Shown here piece by piece: positions 41,401 through 49,572 of a stretch of 64,000 nucleotides of DNA. Position numbers and translations under genes: made by a program. The stretch lies in assembly GCA_937625935.1 (NCBI GenBank), contig OW569363.1:434001-498000 (forward strand). The letters run 5' to 3'. The notes below the pieces were generated by a model. It was not told the DNA's origin, made no database searches, and saw only the letters and a program-made list of their open reading frames with translations. This stretch comes from Tetramitus jugosus (Eukaryota > Heterolobosea > Eutetramitea > Acrasida > Vahlkampfiidae). Position 1 is the first letter of the stretch. Every line of letters begins with the position of its first letter.

Positions 41401-42228
41401 GTTGACGATCAACCTCTTTGTCTGAAAGAATTCAAAAGTGTATTTCCGAAATGCAGAATGGGACCAAGATCACATGAACTGCTATTGATAATGATTTCGG
41501 CCATGAGGAACTGTCAATGTTCCTCCAATATCAAGACTGTAGATGAAACCGAACCAGTGCTCTACAAAGGAAAGGTGCAGGTAGAGAGCAGAAAGCATCT
41601 TCAATCGTTGCTCGATCAAGAGAGGATAATGAGAGTGGAGGCATGCGAACTATGGTGGTTACAGAAGCAGGCAAATAACAGTGGAGCCGACTTTGGTTTC
41701 CTGAAGTACCCTCATGTTGTCGATCGAAAGCTGGAATGGTTCCAAGCCCAGGTCCGTAGTGGCACATTACACACAGAAGAAGTGGTACATTACCTTTACA
41801 ACACCACTGGGAAGCCCAAAAAGTGTGTGTGGTGTCAAATTGAGAATGAAAGTGTTCTTCACTGTCTTATTCGATGTCCCAGAGCGGTTAAATGTCGAAG
41901 ATTACTTGCGATGACAGTAGGAGACGAGTTAAGGGAGTTAGGGGTGGCTCGACAAAGTCACATCGACATATGGTTTGACAACTTGCGGTTGATGGAAGGA
42001 AAATTGTCGCGAAGACCGATAAGAAAAACCAGCAAAGAATACCTGCAAGGAATGATGGGTATCGAAGTAGATGCCAACGAACAGATAAAAGATGGCTTGG
42101 TACTTAACGGAATGAAGAAGTCAATGGCTGCCAAGAAAGCAAATACATTTGTGAACAGTGTGAAGCGGAGGTGTCTTACGACCCTCCATCAACTGTTCAC
42201 GTCAACCAAGGAGAAACAGAAGCAATGA
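38404..42228 (+). CDS. LINE ORF2: APE-type endonuclease and reverse transcriptase
   Basis: The protein is 1274 residues. The N-terminal 225 residues are an apurinic-type endonuclease with WYNINGIKG, MLQEASG, GGDHNAV, RIDSVWCN and SDHVPTML (Ser218-Asp219-His220). The reverse transcriptase spans about 450-760, with YRPICLLSSISKLYTKL, LTDISKAFDSVP, GTRQGDSLSPTTY and the catalytic YVDD at 711-714. A C-terminal CCHC-type finger lies at 1141-1158 (C-x2-C-x8-H-x4-C). No RNase H domain is visible. The architecture is that of the L1-like group. All catalytic residues are present, so the enzyme should be competent for target-primed reverse transcription. Confidence 0.95.
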   Translation: MLRVIWYNINGIKGKANDVVSLMENEEIDVLMLQEASGINDEWFQRLSRKLSRINCVLICDVPNSHLATIVRTKQVQTYGVLLSKERLQVIKVVTENTTVTLANHYGPHRKDLTHYKWLEETISMYSLTGKFALGGDHNAVTKETDRTARRLDSNSQLLVEALTNNNMLDANDALGVERFHTFYRKGSSSRIDSVWCNRAAMSVVDQVMMFTKNGVNSDHVPTMLLISQVNYATERSCREAYRFPSSQKDVRWVKYGQRIIEELEALSVQNERDTDKQCELITDTLLKHAQEFRIDYKERTWTHNRSVRRMLKQREALLEFLNRRAWNSQLEKICSNSDKYLPRYDRVLETLKHVGKVLQRARTKKTTQKFRKWEWESRTAEFKDPSKFFSAASAKKSCRVRLNRVSKDGLLHSDPHMVGEVAADYFEGAFRKEEANMSFLAMLEKNTDKHKIRECIKPFNTEEVANAIKWLRNRKCPGADRVQNEMIKLPRTKKRDFRWEFADILCTFFNNITRTGKFPKSWKECIIIPAYKKGDVSNPENYRPICLLSSISKLYTKLLNMRVAKAAEEGGIFSNVQGGGRRYRDIREKLSLIRGIIDHSNRHDRQLYLLLTDISKAFDSVPHNAIESVYKFFGFPIEIVKLVSSMVRDNYARVMTSSLSRRFHMGKGTRQGDSLSPTTYILVHQVVLLYVNQRMNGIKVMSQRLWNAAYVDDCNLFAESRGDMEKAAEAMSTVLGWLRMTMHPDKLELYVRKLDDESTHDITVGKKLVRAKNNKQGFRALGLYTNLRGSTNTQREQAWQKAQRVVVRLKLMRLTARQVSRVVNTCIHPVFTYASEFTDWPQGWLNKVNLLGRSLVKYGSKAMKIFPSELLSVESEMGLVGLKDIEETITTQTAWFVCAMINGKRDTEARKLFLDTLEDIKHNQTFQYENVYQSRNRLEAVKGSYHKWCASRLHKHHIRVVVNTQQQQCDECCLARYVPSSLLKTLFKAGITSREQLMVDDQPLCLKEFKSVFPKCRMGPRSHELLLIMISAMRNCQCSSNIKTVDETEPVLYKGKVQVESRKHLQSLLDQERIMRVEACELWWLQKQANNSGADFGFLKYPHVVDRKLEWFQAQVRSGTLHTEEVVHYLYNTTGKPKKCVWCQIENESVLHCLIRCPRAVKCRRLLAMTVGDELRELGVARQSHIDIWFDNLRLMEGKLSRRPIRKTSKEYLQGMMGIEVDANEQIKDGLVLNGMKKSMAAKKANTFVNSVKRRCLTTLHQLFTSTKEKQKQ

Positions 42229-42337
42229 CGCTCTACGAGCATCATTGGGAAATAATGTACAGATAACCAGGGCCAACGCTCTACGAGCGTTGGCTAATGC
42301 AAACGAAAGACAATAAAAAGCGCAACTGCAATAGTTG

Positions 42338-42341
<4 letters not shown>
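42228..42341 (+). other. LINE 3' untranslated region with repeated motif and hairpins
   Basis: ACGCTCTACGAGC occurs twice, at 42228-42240 (touching the ORF2 stop) and 42276-42288. The second copy is the core of a perfect 10-bp hairpin with a 3-nt loop at 42272-42294. A 5-bp hairpin (CAACT, loop GCAAT, AGTTG) at 42323-42337 directly precedes the A-tail. Such 3' structures are recognition sites for the reverse transcriptase in several LINE groups. Confidence 0.8.
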
Positions 42342-42370
<29 letters not shown>

Positions 42371-42371
<1 letters not shown>

Positions 42372-42379
42372 CCGGAGAC
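42371..42379. repeat. Right target-site duplication of the retrotransposon
   Basis: This is an exact copy of GCCGGAGAC at 36973-36981, immediately after the 29-nt A-tail. It is followed by native promoter sequence of the Kv channel gene, with a CCAAT at about 42407-42411. Confidence 0.9.
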
Positions 42380-42533
42380 TAAGGCAGTCACGTTGCCGTT
42401 GGTTGGGCCAATTTGCAGACGATCACTGTGAAAAACAACCAGTTTTCGTGATCCTTCTCAGACCTCGTCGAAACGCCGCGAATTTTGTTCCACGTCAAAG
42501 CGAAAACAAAAAACAAAAACCTCCCTTTGCAAA

Positions 42534-44822
42534 ATGATACGAAGAAAACAATCAGTCAATGACAAAGATCAGGAGTGTTACGTGCACGACGGAGATGACG
42601 TGCGGTTGGACATTGTGGAACTACAGGATATGAACGTTGAAGACAACACAAACCAACCGATCGATCATAATTCTCCTTCGCCGACGACAACCGGAGAAAA
42701 TTCTCAGCAACCACTACGGGAAATCGTTCCCGAACAAGAGTTCCCGAATTTGGTTCGACCATCCAACCGTCACGATGATCAAAAGCTTAGCAATGCAGCT
42801 ACGACATTCAACAGTCGAAGAAAAAAGAGAGCTACACTGAGCGATATCGTGCACGAAATTTCCATCACACCCATTATTGAAGATGAGGCGCGTGAAATTA
42901 CACCAACTCCGCCATCCGCCACAGTTGACCAACCCTCTCGATTCTCCCTCCAGTCATCGTCATCTTCATCCTCTTCCCCTTCACCTCTACCACCATCACA
43001 TCAACAACAAAAAAGACAGCAAAAACAACAAGATGGACAATTATCATCATCAGAGCTATGGTCATTGATTCAAAAAGCTTTTGTTGATTCCTTCTCTCGT
43101 TCATCATCCAATAACAATGAACGTATCAAGAACAACTCTGCTTCTACAAAAACAACCGTGTTTGACAAGGAAGAAACCATGGAACAAAGAACTGCTCCCA
43201 AGTGGATTCTCCTACTCAAGTCTATTTGGAATCGATTGGAAACTTCGAGAGATGTCATTCATTTGACATTGAGCGAGCCCAAGAGCTCTAAAACAGCTCA
43301 ATTCATCTCCATTTTCATGCTCTCTCTCATTATCATGTCATCCATCTCGTTTTGTGTCTCCACATTGCCTCAATTCTATGGTGAAGATGAAAAATTGTGG
43401 TTCTACTTGGAAACCATGTACATTTTTGTTTTTTCATTGGAGTTTTTGCTGAGGTTGATCACAACGAGGAATCCATTGCTGTTCTGTACTCGGATTTTAA
43501 ACATTTTGGATTTTGTGTCTCTGTTGCCCTATTTCTTGGAATTGATATTGAATCGATATGCTCCCTCACTTGGTCTTAATAACTCGTCTGGTCTTCGTCC
43601 TGATGACAGATCGAATAACGTGGATCTTCGTTTGTTGAGAATGGCTCGTCTCGTGCGTATTGTTCGCATTTTTAAAATCTCTCGACATGCAAAGCCCATT
43701 AGAGTCATGTTTCTAGCTCTAAAGGACAGTACGGATGTTCTCTATTTGGCTCTTGTGTTTATCTCTGTGACACTCATGGTATTTTCGTCGATCATGTACT
43801 ATTTGGAGAGAGGTCGATGGGATAGTGTTCATCGATTGTGGTATCGCTGTACATTGGACGATCCTGTCACTGGAGTCTGCATGACAGAGGAAGTTAGTCC
43901 CTATCAGAGTGTGTTTCATTCGTTCTGGTGGGGAATTACGACACTGACAACTGTAGGTTACGGTGATTCATATCCAGTGACTTCAAGTGGGAGAGTGGTG
44001 GCAGGTGTTACCATGTTGTTTGGTGTGTTAGTAATTGCACTTCCTTCTTCTATGCTCGGATCAAAATTCGAAATGAAATATCAAATGTTTCGCGAGAATG
44101 AACAAAAGAAGAAGATGATACAAAAAGAACAGAAGAAGCAGAGAAAGTTGGAGAAGAAGAGATCAAAGGAATTGACAGCCGCAGCTGCTTCGACTTCTTC
44201 AACTGATATTGAATCACCTTCGAACAGATCCCATGTGTTTCTTAGCAAGCTCAAGAAATCTGTGGCCAGTGGTCAGCTTCAGAAACAAATGCAACAACAA
44301 CAGCAGCTGCAAACCTATGTTCCCCCTCCAATTCTGAAACAGGCTGTGCAAAGCAATCGGAATGACTTCAATGACAGCTTTGCACCTGACCAGATGAACA
44401 CAAATAATGAAACTGAGGTGACACCTACGATCAAATATGATCCATCTATATCCCCTGTACTATCACCTCTCACCGCTTCTTTGATCAGCGACAATCGTTC
44501 ATCAGAAGAATTCAATCGGTCTAAACCTGGTCCACTGGCTGTGAAGCCTTCCAGCCATGGAAAAACCATTCAGTGGCAACAACAAGTTATATGTCGATTA
44601 TTGATCGTAGATTGTGAAACAGGCCAAGAACAAGTCAAAAAAATTACTGTCTCACCTGCCGACCAAGTCCTGGAACAATACGTCAAAAGTCAGCTCCAGG
44701 AGTGTGGGAATTCAACCTACCAACGCCTAACATCGGCCGGCTACGAGCTCTCTGATGTCAACCTAACCATCGGAGAGTACTCCGACGCAAAGAACCAGCT
44801 CTTTCTAGAAATCTACAAGTAA
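42534..44822 (+). CDS. Voltage-gated potassium channel (Kv, six transmembrane)
   Basis: The protein is 762 residues with no intron. The N-terminal 235 residues are polar and Ser/Gln-rich. S1 begins with FISIFMLSLIIMSSISF, then S2 (YIFVFSLEFLLRLI) and S3 (NILDFVSLLPYFLELI). The S4 sensor has basic residues every third position (LRLLRMARLVRIVRIFKISR). S5 follows, then the pore with filter TTLTTVGYGDS near residue 472, and S6 (VAGVTMLFGVLVIALPSSML). The filter predicts K+ selectivity. No T1 tetramerisation domain is recognised. A Lys-rich helix follows S6, then Gln-rich linkers, and the last 80 residues look folded. A retrotransposon ends 164 bp upstream of the ATG, in the likely promoter or 5' UTR. 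Confidence 0.93.
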   Translation: MIRRKQSVNDKDQECYVHDGDDVRLDIVELQDMNVEDNTNQPIDHNSPSPTTTGENSQQPLREIVPEQEFPNLVRPSNRHDDQKLSNAATTFNSRRKKRATLSDIVHEISITPIIEDEAREITPTPPSATVDQPSRFSLQSSSSSSSSPSPLPPSHQQQKRQQKQQDGQLSSSELWSLIQKAFVDSFSRSSSNNNERIKNNSASTKTTVFDKEETMEQRTAPKWILLLKSIWNRLETSRDVIHLTLSEPKSSKTAQFISIFMLSLIIMSSISFCVSTLPQFYGEDEKLWFYLETMYIFVFSLEFLLRLITTRNPLLFCTRILNILDFVSLLPYFLELILNRYAPSLGLNNSSGLRPDDRSNNVDLRLLRMARLVRIVRIFKISRHAKPIRVMFLALKDSTDVLYLALVFISVTLMVFSSIMYYLERGRWDSVHRLWYRCTLDDPVTGVCMTEEVSPYQSVFHSFWWGITTLTTVGYGDSYPVTSSGRVVAGVTMLFGVLVIALPSSMLGSKFEMKYQMFRENEQKKKMIQKEQKKQRKLEKKRSKELTAAAASTSSTDIESPSNRSHVFLSKLKKSVASGQLQKQMQQQQQLQTYVPPPILKQAVQSNRNDFNDSFAPDQMNTNNETEVTPTIKYDPSISPVLSPLTASLISDNRSSEEFNRSKPGPLAVKPSSHGKTIQWQQQVICRLLIVDCETGQEQVKKITVSPADQVLEQYVKSQLQECGNSTYQRLTSAGYELSDVNLTIGEYSDAKNQLFLEIYK

Positions 44823-45034
44823 TTCCGATTCTTTCAACGACCCACTTTCCCATATAAAAAAATTGTAAACTAGTGTCAGATGTCAGATGTGGAGTAAATT
44901 TTACCACTCCCAAACTAACTAAAAAGTTCCTTCTGCTGGCCTGTTTGATTCAATTCGACACACTCCCGAACGAAAAAAGACAAGAGAGATAAACGCACAT
45001 TCAACAGCAACAAACAAACAAACAAACAAAAACA

Positions 45035-46566
45035 ATGGGTCAATGTTTTTCAGGAGGAACAGGAGGTCCTAACGACGAAAAAGAAAAGAATCGACGTGCA
45101 GACAATGATATCAAGAGACGAAAGGAGGAACTTTCAAAGGAATTAAAGTTGCTTTTGCTGGGTTCTGGAGAATCAGGAAAGAGCACCATTTTCAAGGTAC
45201 GTACGCCCTAGCTGGCCATTTATTCATCTTTTGGCCTACAGGGGACAACACACCATTTTTTTGGTTGTTGCACCCCCCTGCCTAGGTGATTTTTTTTTGA
45301 GCTCCTGTCCTGACACCCATTTCTGCTCTCTCTGTCTCATGGACCAACAACAACAACAACAACAATGAAAATGAACGATAAATAACAAACGGCAACAACA
45401 AAAATAATCATTATCATCATCATTGTACTTGTAACAACAACAACAACAACAATCATAATCGATTGTTATCTATTTTTTTCATATATATGTTTAGCAAGTC
45501 AAAATTTTGTACAATGAGGGATACACAAACGAAGATGTCCTATTGTACAAGGCAAGCATCTACGCAAACATTATTACGACAATCAAGGCTTTGGCACAAT
45601 CGTGCATCAATGATGGAATAAAGTTCCAAGATCCTGCAAACGAAGAGAGAGCAAGAGCGCTCATTGAGTCCACTGACAATGAGAATTCTCTCTTGTTGAA
45701 CGCTGATAAAAAGTATGATGAAAAGATGAGTTTGGACACGGAGGCACTCTGGGCAGATGAGAGTGTGAAGAAACAGTTTGAGAAGAGATATGAGTTCCAT
45801 GTGTTTGATGGAGCACCATACTTTTTCCAGAATTTGCAAAGATTGAAGCCGCCACACTATGTGCCAACCAATGAAGATATTTTGTACTGTCGAAGAAAGA
45901 CGACTGGTATCGTGGAAGTCAAGTTTGAACACGAAGGTTATGTGTATAAGCTCTGTGACGTCGGAGGGTATGTGTCTTTATTGTTTTTTGAGCTTTTCTT
46001 GCTATTTTTCTGTAAACGACGCGCCCCATTTTTTGGCGCTCTTTTTTCATCGTCTCTGCTTTGATTACAACACTGAAAGCTAACACACTGAGAATTGTCG
46101 TAACTACCACAGACAAAGAAACGAAAGAAGAAAATGGGTCAATTGCTTCGAAGGAGTCAGTGCTGTCCTCTTTGTCTCCTCTCTCAGTGACTATGATCAA
46201 AAGTGTTATGAAGATGACGTGACAAACCGTATGAGTGAATCACTAGAGCTTTTTGAGCAAACCATCAATGGACAAATCTTTAGAGACACATTGATTATCC
46301 TCTTCTTGAACAAGACTGACGTCTTCAAACAAAAGATTGCCACAAAAGACCTCGAAGTGTGCTTCCCAGAGTACGACGGAGGTTGTGACTTTGATAACGC
46401 TTGTCGTTTCATTGAACAAAAGTTTTTGGATTTGAACAAGTTTGATCCAGATCGCTTAGTGACACATTTCACATGTGCCACGCAAGTGGATAGTGTGAGG
46501 AGTGTGATGGATGATGTGAAACGTGTGGTTTCAAATCACAATGCCAACAGGAATCAAGCTCTATAA
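45035..46566 (+). CDS. Heterotrimeric G protein alpha subunit
   Basis: Exons are 45035-45196, 45495-45967 and 46113-46566, with introns of 298 nt (rich in CAA repeats) and 145 nt. The product is 362 residues, normal for the family. The N-terminus MGQCFS allows myristoylation at Gly2 and palmitoylation at Cys4. The G motifs are complete: GSGESGKSTIFK (P-loop), RRKTTGI (switch I with catalytic Arg), DVGGQRNERRKW (switch II with catalytic Gln, split by intron 2), FLNKTD and FTCATQVDS. The C-terminus ends NQAL and lacks the Cys at -4 used by pertussis toxin in Gi. It would relay signals from seven-helix receptors; the window holds two cyclases that are possible, unproven effectors. Confidence 0.96.
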
Positions 46567-47086
46567 TAGAATTTTTGTTGTCAAACATTTCGCGCCACAG
46601 TGAAGTAATCTGCATGATTACGCACCTCTCACTGTGTTTTAGTGTTGTTTGTTGCAGCAGCAACATGAAAATGACACGTGTGATGGCTGTGCATGATCTA
46701 GGTCATTCACCAATACCCAAAGGCATATCATGCACAGCCATGGCATATCCACACATGCCACGACACATATTGACCAATATGCTTTTATACTTACGAAACC
46801 TAACCTATTTTCCCCCAACGACTCCCATTCTTCCACTCATCAGATAAACTAACATGCTCCACTGGGTGCTGTTTGGAGCTTTTTTGCTTACAATAAACAC
46901 TCGTGTGTTCCATTAACTCAAAAGTTTAGTCCCATTAGAAATACATTGCTTCTCCTTCACTCTTGCCTCAGATTTGGAAAGGAATTTCTAGCTGGCATCT
47001 GAGCCAGATTACCAGAAATTGGCGTTCCGTAGACGTCAACGACAGAGACTTCAAAAACCCCGATGACATAAAAAAACGAACACAGA
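46567..47086. other. Intergenic region with a cluster of inverted repeats
   Basis: These 520 bp lie between the G-alpha stop and the PTAR1 start, both on the plus strand. No ORF is convincing. Bases 46596-46781 hold several inverted repeats in succession: a nested hairpin 46596-46636 (CACAGTGA/TCACTGTG enclosing GTAATC/GATTAC), a 6-bp hairpin 46650-46665, a perfect 15-bp repeat 46683-46697 with 46727-46741, and a 7-bp palindrome 46766-46781. It may be a non-coding RNA gene or a structured 3' UTR. The remainder shows nothing notable. Confidence 0.6.
46683..46741. repeat. Perfect 15-bp inverted repeat with 29-nt spacer
   Basis: ATGGCTGTGCATGAT (46683-46697) and ATCATGCACAGCCAT (46727-46741) are exact reverse complements. 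A transcript of either strand would form a long stable stem. Confidence 0.9.
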
Positions 47087-49062
47087 ATGAATCAAGAAAA
47101 GCTCATCACGTTTGATCACTTGGGTGATGCACTGTATCACACCATTCTGTACGTGTTCAACGAATTGGACCCAAACGTTCAAGAATTAGGTCTCTTGTTG
47201 TTGCCTGAACCCACATGGCTCTCCGATAATCAAGATCAAGAACATCATGATACTCGAGATGATGTTGATGTTGATGATAATGATCAGCAATCATCTTCAT
47301 CACATCGACGACAATATCATGTAAATCAACTGGTTCAAACAACAATTGCACCTGCTTTGCAACTTGAGCGTAGTGCATTCCCTGTGGCGCCAATTGTCAT
47401 ACAGGATCATAAGCTAGGATTGGCCTATTGGTGTCTGTCTGCTCTGTTCAAATCTGCTCATTCCAAATTTGTTTCCCTGTTGGACAAGTACCCAGAAAAA
47501 AAGAGTAGTAGTGGTAGTAGTGGTGGTGATTGTGATTCCATGTGCCATGAAGATCAAGAGCTCTTTTTGGAGTGCACGCGTTGCATGTTGCTCATTAATG
47601 CAGATTGCTATACGGCATGGCATCGAAGAAAGAAGATTTTGATGAGTCGGATGAAAAGTGATGTGAGTGGTAGTGATGATGAGCTTTCTGAGGATAATCG
47701 TGTGAGATTCAACGCAATGCTATCACAGGAGCTTCAATTTTTGAATTTATTGGGCACAAAGCATCCAAAGAGTGGTGAGTCATGGCATCACAGATGGTGG
47801 ATCATCAAGCAGAGAATCGCAATGGAAGTGGCTGCAAGAGTGAATAATAACTTTGAAAAAGACAGTTCCTTGTTTCAATTGTTGGACAATGAAATGAAGG
47901 TTGCGGAGCGCATGGCTGTTTTGTACCCGAGAAACTATTATTCTTGGACTCATCGACAATTGATACTCAAGGAACTGGTAAGGCTTGATTCATCGCTGCT
48001 GTTGCCCATGATAGAATCGGAATGGAAGAGATTAGAAGCATGGACCAGGAGAAACATTAGTGATCACTCTGGATTTCATCATGTCATACTGTTGTTGCAA
48101 TTGTCGTACAGTGACATGATACGATTGAAAGAGGAGCAAACAGAGGACATGTTCTTGGGTCGATATGTTGCCATGATTCGTCTCGTTGTGCAACAGTTGC
48201 ACTATTGTCAATTTATGATTACGTTCTATCCTGGGCATGAGAGCTTGTGGATCCACAGGCGATTACTGTGGAAGTTTTGGATTCAATTGTTGAACACGGA
48301 GCGAGTCAGAAGTATGGATGAGTCCAATACTGGTTTATTGTGTTCATTCTACGGCAAGAATCTGTGCGAGAACAATCACCGTCATGATGACAAATCAAGC
48401 CAATCGATATCGTTCCTTCAATTCATTGAGTATATTACCGATCAATGTGCGCGTGAATATGAACGATCTGGTCAATCCGTTGACGATGGTATGTACATAT
48501 TCGCTATTATTCAAAAGTGAGAGTAGGAAGCAGAAACTAACCCACACATCAATGATTCTCCAATTTAACGTTGTCCACACTAGATTCTTCCAACACCACT
48601 GTGCAACAATCTGACCACTTGTATGCCATACCAACTCTTCGAAATGAACTCTTCTTCGCAGAGATGCGTATTGCGGACACTGAGGTCACAGATTTCGTGA
48701 AACAAAGGAAATTGGCACTGTCGTATCAGGTGTTTGTTCTGGACACAGCCTCTGCTTTTATTCCAGCTTTTGCCATTTTTACGAACGAGAATCTGATAAG
48801 TCCACTTGAATCTGTGCTCGCGTTGGATGTTTTACCACCGTTGAGTGACCCACAGTCCGCTGTGTCTTCATCACTGTCCGACATGAAGCTGGTGCTACTT
48901 CAAGAGTACTGCTCAAAGGAAAAGCAGGTTCTACAAGAGTTGGAGCGAGTGGAGGTATCTGGTGTACATCGCAACTTGTGGCGAGCACTTTTCAACGCTT
49001 TCACAGTCCGGAGCGATGCCACGCTTCTTCGCGAAGAAAAACATGAATCTAATGAGATTTGA
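47087..49062 (+). CDS. PTAR1: Protein prenyltransferase alpha-subunit repeat protein (PTAR1-like)
   Basis: Exons are 47087-48488 and 48584-49062 with a 95-nt intron (GTATGT...CTAG). The product is 626 residues. The N-terminus has the PTAR1-type opening (FNELDPNVQELGLL). PFTA repeats follow with their Trp/Arg core: CYTAWHRRKKIL, GESWHHRWWIIKQR, NYYSWTHRQLILKEL and SLWIHRRLLWKFWI. PTAR1 pairs with the Rab GGTase beta subunit to form geranylgeranyltransferase III in animals, which acts on FBXL2 and the SNARE Ykt6. The protein is longer than the human one (about 400) because of an acidic Asp/Ser insert near residue 50-70 and a long C-terminus. An overlapping frame past the stop (to 49288) is not supported as coding. 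Confidence 0.85.
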
Positions 49063-49572
49063 TCAGGTTCCAACCAAGGAAGATGGCGCTGGGACACTAA
49101 GTTTAGACTGCGGCGACTTCTATGAACAGCAGCTTCCCATACATGGACGACCTCTTGCCATATTGGTTCTGCTCAGCCGAAATCAGTTGATCTATTCTTC
49201 GATCTATTATTTCAGCGAATTGCTGCTAACTTCCGAATGTGAAGTTGGTCGATGCGTTGGGAACCTTGGCCCATCACACGAAAAATAACTGGTCAGATTT
49301 CGTTTGTCGTTTGAGCAACAAGAATTATCATCGAATACATTAGACATACGTGAACCGTGAACAATACGTTTTCACGATCATCTCAACAATTGTCTAGTCA
49401 AACAACACTCATTCACAACTCCTTTACCGGGCAACTCACTTTCCGAGCAGTAGTTGTCAACAATAAAACCGCAACAACATACGAAAACAAGTTACAACGT
49501 CGCGTTCACACAACACCATAGTAACACCAATTTTTTTCCAACAGTTCCATATATTTTGTTGTTGTGAGAAAT
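49063..49572. promoter_or_regulatory. Intergenic region between PTAR1 and second cyclase
   Basis: These 510 bp should contain the PTAR1 3' UTR and the promoter of the cyclase. A frame open from within PTAR1 continues to 49288 but has no family features. A short direct repeat (GTGAACcGTGAAC, about 49352-49364) is the only structure seen. Confidence 0.35.

Larger units (their letters stand above)
36982..42370 (+). mobile_element. Complete non-LTR (LINE) retrotransposon with two ORFs
   Basis: The 5389-bp element is bounded by a 9-10 bp target-site duplication. It opens with AAAG plus 31 A residues, 2 nt before the ORF1 start. It carries ORF1 (37019-38410) and ORF2 (38404-42228), then a 113-nt 3' untranslated region with hairpins and an AATAAA at 42312-42317, and closes with 29 A residues. 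Both ORFs are intact and the duplication is perfect, so insertion was recent and the copy may be active. Its 5' end faces the 5' end of tRNA-Val: 41 bp separate the tRNA from the duplication and about 50 bp from the element. Removing element plus one duplication restores an intergenic region of about 341 bp between PPIH and the Kv channel. Confidence 0.95.

Noticed and set aside
45197-45494. CAA/CAT repeats in G-alpha intron 1 as a CRISPR-like or functional repeat
   Set aside because: It is a simple microsatellite without spacers, within an intron.
48962-49288. 108-codon frame overlapping and following the end of PTAR1
   Set aside because: It is out of frame with PTAR1 for its first third, has no family features, and no splice site joins it sensibly.
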